From JANMEX01 sp031423755 (GTDB lineage Bacteria; Pseudomonadota; Alphaproteobacteria; Rhizobiales; Rhizobiaceae): a stretch of 12,664 bases of DNA. The notes beneath the pieces were generated by a model, which was given only the letters and a program-made list of their open reading frames with translations, ran no database searches and was not told the origin of the DNA. Of this stretch, positions 6,910 through 12,664 are shown in pieces (positions within the stretch are counted from its first letter, which is position 1; each line of letters opens with the position of its first letter). Where the stretch lies: contig JANPGC010000015.1 in the NCBI GenBank assembly GCA_031423755.1, positions 1 to 12,664 on the forward strand. The letters are read 5' to 3'. Both the position numbers and the translations under genes were made by a program.

Positions 6910-8069
6910 TGAAGAATATCAGTGACACCGAAGCTTACACGCTTTTCGACCATGTGTTTTCAAAGACCATCAGGTCGCTCTCGCACGTGGTGGGCTTGAA
7001 GAAGATCACCCAGCCATTCTGGAACCGCTGGCTGGCTTCGGGCGTCGATGAGGTGATCATATTCCGGTTTCTCGATTCTGTCGGAACCATTGACGGGTGG
7101 GCGGACACGGCAAAGTCCGTGGTGCGCGATGAGATTGCAGCGTTTGAAAAGCGCCGCGACAGACTGACACGAGATCAGGAAATCCGCGCGTTGCGTGATC
7201 TTTCGTATATTTGCAACATGGCCCAGTGGGGCTGTCTGCCGCTTAACGATGACCGGCGGGCGCTTTATGCCAAGTGCCGCGACTATTACATTGAGGCCGA
7301 GACGCTGGCGTTTGCGCAGCGCTACGTCCGGATTGAAATCCCGTTTCAAGGCAGGATGCTCTTCGGCAATCTCCATATCAAGGACGGCGCCGCGCCGCTG
7401 ACCGTGATTATTCACGGCATCGACGGTTGCAAGGAGGAGCATCTTGCGACTGAGCTTGCGCTTTATGACGCGGGGTTTTCGACGCTGTGTTTTGACGGGC
7501 CGGGGCAGGCAGAAGCGCTGCTGTTGAATGGCACGCTGTGGACCGGGGATTTCTACAAATCCATCTCTGCGGCTATCGACAGGGTCAGTGAACTGGGAGG
7601 CGCTGATGTTTCCCGGACCGGAGTACTCGGTATTTCCATCGGCGGCATGTGGGCCTTGCGTGCGGCGGCGGATGATGTCCGCATCAAGGCTGTGTTCGAC
7701 CTTGGCGGGCCGATCCACACCCGCGCCTTTCCGAAGCTTCCGTTCCTCATCAAGACGCGTATGTGTCAGGTGACCGGTGCGCGCGAGGGCAGTGCGATCT
7801 TGGCGATCTTGGGCCACAACAACATTGAAGATGATGCGACCCTGTCGCGTATCAGCGCAAGTGTGCGGATGCTGCACGGCAGCCGCGACCGTGTGGTGGC
7901 TGTTGCGGACAAGGAATGGCTGCTGCAGCAGTTGCAGGGTTTTCCATATGACCGGCGTTTGAGCCTGCGCGTGATCGAGGGCGGCGATCATTGTTGCACC
8001 GGGCATTTTGGTGCGGTGCGCGATGATGTTGTGCAGTTCTTCAGGCAAGAATTATTGGCGGGCGGCTGA
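6909..8069 (+). CDS. FrsA-like alpha/beta hydrolase
   Basis: A 386-residue serine hydrolase. An N-terminal helical region (1-140) precedes an alpha/beta-hydrolase core. VIIHGIDGCKEE (167-177 region) gives the oxyanion region, FDGPGQ (195-200) is typical of the FrsA group, and the triad is readable as Ser243 in GISIGG, Asp327 in HGSRDRVV and His361 in GGDHCC. This layout, with a helical N-terminus and DGPGQ, resembles FrsA and the 2,6-dihydroxypseudooxynicotine hydrolase group, whose members can cleave carbon-carbon bonds as well as esters. There is no signal peptide, so it is cytoplasmic. ATG 6909 shares its A with the preceding TGA. The last 18 bases overlap the end of the opposing desaturase gene. 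It may release or trim the product, or cleave an intermediate; the substrate is unknown. Confidence 0.9.
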   Translation: MKNISDTEAYTLFDHVFSKTIRSLSHVVGLKKITQPFWNRWLASGVDEVIIFRFLDSVGTIDGWADTAKSVVRDEIAAFEKRRDRLTRDQEIRALRDLSYICNMAQWGCLPLNDDRRALYAKCRDYYIEAETLAFAQRYVRIEIPFQGRMLFGNLHIKDGAAPLTVIIHGIDGCKEEHLATELALYDAGFSTLCFDGPGQAEALLLNGTLWTGDFYKSISAAIDRVSELGGADVSRTGVLGISIGGMWALRAAADDVRIKAVFDLGGPIHTRAFPKLPFLIKTRMCQVTGAREGSAILAILGHNNIEDDATLSRISASVRMLHGSRDRVVAVADKEWLLQQLQGFPYDRRLSLRVIEGGDHCCTGHFGAVRDDVVQFFRQELLAGG

Positions 8070-9650
8070 ACCCTCGACCGCGCGCTCCGGGTCCAGAAGC
8101 TGCGACTTGATCTGAGCCAGCACAGAACTGGCCTTCGGGTAGACAAATGTCATTGCACTGAATGCGAGAACAAGGCCCCCCGCAACATCGGCCAAGCCGT
8201 GTTGACGCGTCAACAGGGTCGATAGGACAATCAGCACGCCCCAGCCGGTGATGCCGATTTTCCAGTGGCCCTTGAGCAGCGGCAAATAGGCGATGACCGA
8301 TGAAACAGAGAGGGCGACATGCAGAGACGGAAAATTGTTGCCTTCCAGATTGACCGAATCGGCGATCCACATGAGCAATCCACTGTCTTTTGATGCTGCG
8401 AAAACGGGGGGCAACGCGGGCAGGACGTAGAAGACTGCCAGAGCGAAAAGCAGTTCGAAGACGAGCGCAACGCCGAATGGCAGCAGGCGGTCGGGGGTCT
8501 TCATCAGGAATGGTGCGACGAGCAGTAGTGGCGATATGGTGAGGTAGATCAGTGCTGCCTGTGGCGCGAACGGGAACAGATTGTCTGCTGCCATGGACAG
8601 GTCCACCGGGTTTGCCGCTGACCTGTAGAGCCAATCGCCGGTGCCGTAGATCAGCGCAAAAATGACTGCGAAAATGCCAGAGAGGAACAGGTTCACGGTC
8701 AGGTCATGAACGCGCTGCTCCGTTGGCGAAATCCCGACGCGTGGCAAGGGGCGGGGTCCCGCCCACATCAGATACAGGATGCGCCAATAGTCGACATGCG
8801 GGTCGTCCGTCTGCGCTGCTGAGGGCAGCTGATGCCAGCGGATGCTGGTCTGGCGATGGTGGCAGAGATGGAAGTGGTAGTTGAGGAACAGGGCGCGCAC
8901 CAGCGGGCTGACGCGCAGGTTCCATGCGCCCTCCTCCCGGTCAAGCCGCGAGAAAGCATGGTCGGCGTATTGCAGCGAGCTCCAGAACAGGCCGAAGGAG
9001 GCGTAGCACAAGAGCCAGCCGGTGAGGCTGATATCCAGCGTCCAAATGATGGCGAACTGGATCAAAAGGACGATTACAATATCGAGCCGGATGCGCCAGA
9101 TCGGGATGGCTTGAAGTGCATCGAGATAGGGCAGTGCGCTGGTCTGTGCACCAAACCTGTCGCTGCGCAGGATCAGCTTCCGCCAAGGGACGATTTCGGC
9201 CAGAAGCGAATAGACTGCGGCAAAAACCGGGATCATGAGCCAGTAAAGGCCGGTCAGGATGCTATACCATTGTGCGGTCTTGAGGAGATGGTTGTCGCCC
9301 GCAACATAGAAGTCGAACCGTTCAATGTCGCTGCGGTTGTTCTTGTGATGGGTCAGGTGCGAGTTTCGCTGGAGGATGAAGGAGGTCGGGAAGAAGGCGC
9401 ACGTGATGCGGGCCAGTGCCTCGTTGATGGTGCGGTTCTGGTGCAACATGCCGTGCACGGCCTCGTGCGTCAGCGAAAACATGGTGTTGTTGAGGAAACC
9501 AAAGGTGACGGCGGCTGCCAACCGCAGAATTGGCGCGGTTGGCTGTGATGCAAGCCAAAGGCACGCGCAGCAGAGCGACGCCGTGATGAACACCAGCACG
9601 GTGTTCGTAGCGCTGAAGCTGCGCGTCTGTGGCAGCGCTTGGATGCTCAT
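8052..9650 (-). CDS. Membrane fatty-acid-desaturase-like domain fused to a PAP2-type phosphatase domain
   Basis: A 532-residue multi-pass membrane protein with two enzyme domains. Residues 1-310 are a desaturase/hydroxylase of the di-iron membrane type: histidine boxes HEAVH (62-66), HLTHH (98-102) and NYHFHLCHH (257-265), plus YADHAF near 228-233. Residues 320-510 form several membrane segments with PSLH (441-444) and HGLAD (484-488, preceded by TR), matching the last two motifs of PAP2 phosphatases and the Aur1/inositolphosphotransferase-like branch. The classical first motif KX6RP is not clear. Domain 1 would insert a double bond or hydroxyl into a lipid-like chain; domain 2 would act on a phosphate ester or transfer a phospho-headgroup. 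The frame is continuous through the junction, so the fusion is real in this read. The start ATG overlaps the Rieske stop by four bases (ATGA), so the two are coupled. The 3' end overlaps the hydrolase gene by 18 bases. Confidence 0.92.
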   Translation of the reverse strand: MSIQALPQTRSFSATNTVLVFITASLCCACLWLASQPTAPILRLAAAVTFGFLNNTMFSLTHEAVHGMLHQNRTINEALARITCAFFPTSFILQRNSHLTHHKNNRSDIERFDFYVAGDNHLLKTAQWYSILTGLYWLMIPVFAAVYSLLAEIVPWRKLILRSDRFGAQTSALPYLDALQAIPIWRIRLDIVIVLLIQFAIIWTLDISLTGWLLCYASFGLFWSSLQYADHAFSRLDREEGAWNLRVSPLVRALFLNYHFHLCHHRQTSIRWHQLPSAAQTDDPHVDYWRILYLMWAGPRPLPRVGISPTEQRVHDLTVNLFLSGIFAVIFALIYGTGDWLYRSAANPVDLSMAADNLFPFAPQAALIYLTISPLLLVAPFLMKTPDRLLPFGVALVFELLFALAVFYVLPALPPVFAASKDSGLLMWIADSVNLEGNNFPSLHVALSVSSVIAYLPLLKGHWKIGITGWGVLIVLSTLLTRQHGLADVAGGLVLAFSAMTFVYPKASSVLAQIKSQLLDPERAVEGSAARQ

Positions 9651-10654
9651 GAGGCTTTTTCCACCAATTGAAGCGCTGCGGGAGGTGCGGCGGCGGCATC
9701 GGCTCCGGCCTCTGGAAGACTTTGCAAAAATGCGAACAATTGGCGAGTGAAGCCGTCGCCTTGTGAATTCTCATGATAGGGCGCGTGCAGTTTCATGGCG
9801 TCGAGCACACCAATGTCCTTGGCGAGAAAGGCGTGGAACAGCCAGGCCGACAGACGCGCCCTGACGGCTCCGGCAAGTTTGCTTCCCTGCGATGGAACGC
9901 CGACGAGGCCGCGCAAGGTGGTCGTGTCTTCTGCTCCCGGAACCATTGACAGGAGAATGAACGCGCGGCTGCTTCCGGCCTTGCTTTCAACCAGCATCAT
10001 TGTGCCGCTAAAGCAGGTTATGCGGCCATGGACGCCGTCTTTGGCGAGCCATGTCATCACCCTGTCGCCAATACTTCTTCCTGTCGGCATGGATCTGTAG
10101 CTGACGCAAACAGACTTCTCGTCGAGTAACTCGAAGACCGGCTGCTCCAGCAAGTGGCGGTCGTGCACCGCCTGCAGATGCTCGACATCCATGCCGTTGG
10201 CGATGAAGGTCCACCAGGGCAGAGGCAGCGTCTTCTCCCGCATGGGTGCGACCGCGATAGCGCCGAGCGCGCAAATCTCTGGTACGGGGAAGCTGTGCTC
10301 CGTGCCGACTGAAACAAAGATGGCACCGTATTGTTCGCGCACCGCATGGCGCTTCTGCCTGAGCCCCGCATGCGCCGAGCCGTCTGGCTTAAGGAAATGG
10401 CCTGATGGGGTGATGACGCGGTGATGCAGCGCGCATTGCAGGCCGTCGCCGGAGACAGTGCCGTGCTTCAGGTGGCAGCCCATGTGGGCGCAATGCGAAT
10501 CGAACGCGGTCACTGTACCGCTCTCGTTGCCGCGTACCAAGACGATTTCGCGTCCGGCGAGGCGCCGCGCCAAGACTGCTCCCTTTTTCAGCTCGTGGCT
10601 GAAGGCGAGCATGTACCAGTTGGCCGGGCAGTCCGCGATTGCGCCTTGCCGCAT
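9647..10654 (-). CDS. Rieske non-heme iron oxygenase
   Basis: A 335-residue oxygenase-type Rieske protein. The N-terminal Rieske domain holds the [2Fe-2S] ligands Cys55 and His57 (CAH) and Cys74 and His77 (CALH). The catalytic domain holds NGMDVEHLQAVH, giving His159 and His164 with the bridging Asp156, and a likely third iron ligand Asp280 in AKDIGVLDAMK. These are the hallmarks of alpha subunits that hydroxylate, demethylate or desaturate using electrons from a separate reductase. No reductase or ferredoxin gene is in the window, so electrons must come from elsewhere. The N-terminus NWYMLAFSHELKKG is usual for the group. The start lies three bases after the stop of the exported NTF2-like gene, and its stop overlaps the desaturase start, so the three form one operon. 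The sterol desaturase Neverland/DAF-36 is a Rieske protein of this general kind, but substrate cannot be read here. Confidence 0.93.
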   Translation of the reverse strand: MRQGAIADCPANWYMLAFSHELKKGAVLARRLAGREIVLVRGNESGTVTAFDSHCAHMGCHLKHGTVSGDGLQCALHHRVITPSGHFLKPDGSAHAGLRQKRHAVREQYGAIFVSVGTEHSFPVPEICALGAIAVAPMREKTLPLPWWTFIANGMDVEHLQAVHDRHLLEQPVFELLDEKSVCVSYRSMPTGRSIGDRVMTWLAKDGVHGRITCFSGTMMLVESKAGSSRAFILLSMVPGAEDTTTLRGLVGVPSQGSKLAGAVRARLSAWLFHAFLAKDIGVLDAMKLHAPYHENSQGDGFTRQLFAFLQSLPEAGADAAAAPPAALQLVEKAS

Positions 10655-10657
10655 CGG

Positions 10658-11263
10658 TCAGGCGGCCTTCGCCTTGCGGCGTCCGAGGACGTAGCCGAGA
10701 ACAAGACCGGCAACGGCAACACCTGCGGCAACCCACTTCCAAAAGCCGCTGGCAGCCGACAGGAGCGGATTGTCAAACATATTGGCCGAAAAATGGATGG
10801 CGGCAATCGTCCATTTGCCGCCGGCGTTCTCCATCGTTGCCGTCCAGCGCAACGGCGCGGTGAAAGTGAGACCGCCTTTGATCTTGAAGTAGGCTTCTGA
10901 GGTGCCGGTGGCAGTAGCGATCTTGTTGTCGGCGAAGAGCAGCGCAAGTTCATCCGGCTCGCCGTTGATCGACATGTCCTCGACGATGCGGCTCGCGCCT
11001 TCCATCATCTTTGTGTAGTAGGCGCGCAGACCATCATGACCGCGCACAATTTCATTGTTCATTGCGGTGAAGCGGATGGCGGGGCTGACTTCCTTGAGAA
11101 GCGCTTCAACGTCCTTCTTGTTGACCGCCTCCACCGCGCGGTCCTTCATGGCGCGCAGCTCCATGTGGATGCTCTCAAGGCTTGCCGCCGTGTCTTGCGC
11201 CTTGGCGGCAGACATCAGCGAAAGGGCAAAAATACACGCCGTCATGACCAGCCGAATCACCAT
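10658..11263 (-). CDS. Exported NTF2/SnoaL-like protein with C-terminal membrane anchor
   Basis: A 201-residue protein. Residues 1-22 are a signal peptide (basic start, hydrophobic core, AKA before QD, a fitting cleavage site). Residues 27-165 fit a small cone-shaped NTF2/SnoaL fold: an N-terminal helix (LRAMKDRAVEAVNKKDVEALL), a helix after RGHDGLRAYY (74-83), and late strands ending in GGKWTIAAIHFSAN (148-161). Residues 174-194 are one hydrophobic segment followed by GRRKAKAA, so the folded domain should sit in the periplasm, held by its tail. ATG 11263 is chosen over an in-frame TTG at 11296 because GGGGGA lies about seven bases before it and the signal peptide then starts properly. SnoaL-type domains bind or isomerise small organic ligands; here it may bind or tailor the product. 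The function is not shown. Confidence 0.85.
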   Translation of the reverse strand: MVIRLVMTACIFALSLMSAAKAQDTAASLESIHMELRAMKDRAVEAVNKKDVEALLKEVSPAIRFTAMNNEIVRGHDGLRAYYTKMMEGASRIVEDMSINGEPDELALLFADNKIATATGTSEAYFKIKGGLTFTAPLRWTATMENAGGKWTIAAIHFSANMFDNPLLSAASGFWKWVAAGVAVAGLVLGYVLGRRKAKAA

Positions 11264-11294
11264 GAGAGTTCCCCCGCCCTTGATCTGGAAGAGC

Positions 11295-11324
11295 AATTAA
11301 CACTCATTTCGGGTTGTGGCGCAA
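11295..11324 (-). promoter_or_regulatory. Possible promoter of the NTF2-like/Rieske/desaturase operon
   Basis: Read on the minus strand, TTGCGC (11324-11319) and TTAATT (11300-11295) are separated by 18 bases in the 66-base gap before the NTF2-like gene. This is a plausible but weak sigma-70-type pair. The upstream osmC and acetyltransferase genes run the same way, so read-through from them is an alternative. Confidence 0.25.
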
Positions 11325-11329
11325 GCCGG

Positions 11330-11839
11330 TCAGCGCGAGTGGCGATAGACCAGACAAGGTTCATCCTGGGGTGTTCTGGCGTGAAAATCGCGGACGGCAC
11401 CGAGCCGCTCGGCAAGACGGATGGAACGCGCATTGTCCGGATCAATGTAGCTGACGAATGTGTCCAGCCCTAGCTCGTCAAAGGCGAAGTTCCGAGCCAT
11501 GCTGGCGGCTTCCAGTGCGTAACCCTTGCCTTCGAAAGGCTCAAACAGGATCCAGCCAAGCTCGGTTTCCGGATAGTCTGTCGGGTGATTGAGGGCGACT
11601 GCGCCAGCAAACTCGCCCGTGGCGCGCTCGTCAATCGCCCATGTGCCAAAGCCAAGCAGTGACCAAATTCCGGCATCATAGCCAAGCTCCCGCCAGACCT
11701 TGTCGCGCGTCTGCTGACCGCCCACGTAAACTGTGCGCGGCGACTGGTAGAACTCTGTCAGGCGGTCAAGGTCGCTTGCCCGGTAGTGGCGCAACGTGAT
11801 GCGCGTGCCGGTCAGTGTCGGGGCAGTACGGTGAATCAT
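11330..11839 (-). CDS. GNAT acetyltransferase, RimJ/RimL-like
   Basis: A 169-residue classical GNAT enzyme, transferring acetyl from acetyl-CoA to an amine. Visible elements are LTGTRITLRHYRASDLDRL (9-27 region), the strand ELGWILFEPFEGKGYALEA containing the acetyl-CoA loop FEGKGYA, and YIDPDNARSIRLAERLGA with the conserved Asn of motif B. This layout matches the RimJ/RimL group that acetylates protein N-termini or small amines. I chose ATG 11839 because the family starts here; a TTG at 11881 would overlap osmC. The ribosome binding site is weak (GGGG in the gap). It begins 22 bases after the osmC stop and is probably transcribed with it. It differs from the two GNAT-like proteins of the plus-strand cluster and is probably not part of that pathway. 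Confidence 0.9.
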   Translation of the reverse strand: MIHRTAPTLTGTRITLRHYRASDLDRLTEFYQSPRTVYVGGQQTRDKVWRELGYDAGIWSLLGFGTWAIDERATGEFAGAVALNHPTDYPETELGWILFEPFEGKGYALEAASMARNFAFDELGLDTFVSYIDPDNARSIRLAERLGAVRDFHARTPQDEPCLVYRHSR

Positions 11840-11861
11840 CGATAAAGCCCCGTCACCATTG

Positions 11862-12287
11862 TCAGGCGAGTTTGGCCTCAAGCGTCACGTTGATTGCGCC
11901 GAGGGCCTGCGAGACCGGGCAGCCGGCCTTGGCCTTTGCGGCCAGTTCCTGAAATTTTTCATCCGTGATGCCAGGCACATCGGCGGTCAGGGACAGGGCG
12001 CTGCCGGTGATGCCTTTGCCGGGAATGAGCTCGACGGTGGCTGTTGCCTCAAGCTTCGCCGCTGGTGTGCCGTTTTCGGCCAGGAAGTGCGACAGCTGCA
12101 TGGCAAAGCATCCTGCATGCGCGGCGCCCAGAAGTTCCTCCGGATTGGTGCCGGATTTGCCGCTTTCATCCTCGAACCGGGCGGCGAATGAGTATGGAAG
12201 GGCGGACAGTGCACCGCTTTGGGCGGTTAGCGAGCCTTTGCCGGATTTCAGATCTCCGGACCAGATGGCAGTGGCGTGGCGTTTCAT
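11862..12287 (-). CDS. osmC: OsmC family peroxide-reducing protein
   Basis: A 141-residue protein close in length and motifs to E. coli OsmC (about 143 residues). OsmC/Ohr proteins are dimeric cytoplasmic thiol peroxidases that reduce organic hydroperoxides. The key features are WSGDLKSGKGSL near the N-terminus, GTNPEELLGAAHAGCFAM carrying the peroxidatic Cys, and AKAGCPVSQAL carrying the resolving Cys. The AAHAGCF and KAGCPVSQ segments favour OsmC over Ohr. The start is ATG 12287, preceded by GAGGAAA about six bases away. The upstream region shared with msrA holds a strong palindrome (12331-12356). It is followed on the same strand by the RimJ/RimL-like gene. Confidence 0.95.
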   Translation of the reverse strand: MKRHATAIWSGDLKSGKGSLTAQSGALSALPYSFAARFEDESGKSGTNPEELLGAAHAGCFAMQLSHFLAENGTPAAKLEATATVELIPGKGITGSALSLTADVPGITDEKFQELAAKAKAGCPVSQALGAINVTLEAKLA

Positions 12288-12325
12288 GGGTGTTTCCTCG
12301 TTGGTGGCGAATTTCAATGGCTCGC

Positions 12326-12356
12326 ATAGAATTCTTGGGCAAGAATAGAATTCTTG
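12326..12356. promoter_or_regulatory. Nested palindrome and direct repeat upstream of osmC, likely operator
   Basis: ATAGAATTCTTG occurs twice as a direct repeat (12326-12337 and 12345-12356), 19 bases apart. Within it, ATTCTTG at 12331-12337 and CAAGAAT at 12340-12346 form a perfect 7-base inverted repeat with a two-base spacer, and the same CAAGAAT forms a second perfect inverted repeat with ATTCTTG at 12350-12356 across three bases. The element lies 39 to 69 bases before the osmC start, the right place for a repressor or activator of a peroxide-response gene. It does not match the Bacillus OhrR box. The regulator is unknown; a MarR/OhrR or LysR-type dimer is an inference. Confidence 0.55.
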
Positions 12357-12401
12357 CATCCGGAACATGGCGTTTTTCGTAATTCCGTCAACAGGGTCTT
12401 A

Positions 12402-12424
12402 AGGTGAACACGCCAACCTCACCT
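12402..12424. repeat. Inverted repeat in the osmC-msrA intergenic region
   Basis: AGGTGA at 12402-12407 and TCACCT at 12419-12424 form a 6-base inverted repeat with an 11-base spacer, 74 bases before the msrA start. A further TCACC occurs at 12445-12449. This could be a second regulatory site serving msrA. The rest of the 210-base region (12288-12497) shows no clear gene, and I could not pick a convincing promoter for either gene. Confidence 0.25.
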
Positions 12425-12497
12425 GATTGTGTGGAAGTGTGATTTCACCGCCGGCTTCACGTGCATTAATGAGGCTGTCAGTTCAATGGAGATTTTC

Positions 12498-12664
12498 ATG
12501 CTTAAGACCAAACTCGCCGCCGCCATGCTCGCCGCCACGCCGCTGATGGCGAGTGTGCCCGCCGTTGCTGAAACCGCTGTTTTTGCCGGTGGCTGTTTCT
12601 GGTGCGTGGAAAGCGACATGGACCATGTCAAAGGGGTGACTTCGACAATATCGGGCTACGCGGG
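12498..12664 (+). CDS. msrA: Exported peptide methionine sulfoxide reductase A, 5' end only
   Basis: The first 55 codons of MsrA; the gene runs off the window. Residues 1-25 look like a signal peptide (KTK, a hydrophobic Ala/Leu/Met core, then VAE), so the enzyme should act in the periplasm. Residues 28-36 are VFAGGCFWC, the invariant MsrA active site with the catalytic Cys, followed by VESDMDHVKGV and SGYAG as expected. MsrA reduces the S-epimer of methionine sulfoxide in oxidised proteins. ATG 12498 is chosen over the in-frame ATG 12486 because GGAG at 12488-12491 then serves as ribosome binding site and the signal peptide starts with MLKTK. It is divergent from osmC, so two oxidative-damage genes share one control region. 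Confidence 0.95.
   Translation, partial: MLKTKLAAAMLAATPLMASVPAVAETAVFAGGCFWCVESDMDHVKGVTSTISGYA

Noticed and set aside
6960..8048. 362-codon minus-strand open frame opposite the hydrolase
   Set aside because: The plus strand encodes an intact catalytic triad; the reverse translation has low-complexity basic composition and no recognisable domain.
8040..8110. Bidirectional intrinsic terminator between the convergent operons
   Set aside because: I searched the overlap and its surroundings and found no stable GC stem followed by a T run on either strand.
8832..9548. 238-codon plus-strand open frame within the desaturase gene
   Set aside because: It is antisense to the histidine-box region and has no family features; the minus-strand frame is clearly real.
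188..12497. Genomic island or transposon borders
   Set aside because: No integrase, transposase, tRNA gene, target duplication or long terminal repeat was seen, and base composition looks even by eye.

Overview
The window looks like chromosomal DNA of an alphaproteobacterium, probably of the Rhizobiales/Hyphomicrobiales type. GC content is high, the succinate dehydrogenase tail reads like the alphaproteobacterial form, genes are densely packed, and the OsmC and exported MsrA proteins fit that group. This assignment is by eye; no database search was possible. There is no tRNA, rRNA, CRISPR array, insertion sequence or integrase, and no gene-free stretch longer than 210 bases.

Layout. 1-187: 3' end of sdhB. 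251-775: small membrane-anchored TerB-like protein. 806-8069, plus strand: six tightly packed genes, namely a GNAT-like protein, a GH3-type acyl-amide synthetase, two consecutive B12-binding-type radical SAM proteins, a long GNAT-like protein and an FrsA-like alpha/beta hydrolase. Most junctions overlap by 1 to 31 bases. 11263-8052, minus strand: an exported NTF2/SnoaL-like protein with a C-terminal membrane anchor, a Rieske non-heme iron oxygenase, and a membrane desaturase fused to a PAP2-type phosphatase domain. This set converges on the plus-strand set, and the two last genes overlap tail to tail by 18 bases. 11330-11839: a RimJ/RimL-like acetyltransferase. 11862-12287: osmC. 12498 to the window edge: 5' end of an exported msrA, divergent from osmC across a 210-base region that carries a striking palindromic operator candidate.

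The nine genes between 806 and 11263 are the interesting part. Together they encode an ATP-dependent amide- or ester-forming ligase, two candidate acyltransferases, two radical SAM enzymes of the kind that methylate or rearrange unactivated carbon, two iron oxygenases/desaturases (one in the membrane), a lipid-phosphatase-like domain, a serine hydrolase and an exported small-ligand-fold protein. I see no NRPS, PKS, acyl carrier protein, dedicated transporter or regulator. The simplest reading is an uncharacterised pathway that builds or tailors a lipid-like or acyl-amide metabolite at the inner membrane. The enzyme classes are supported by visible motifs; the product and the order of steps are inference. 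The flanking genes are housekeeping or stress genes, which fits a cassette placed between conserved blocks, but no transfer signature is visible.
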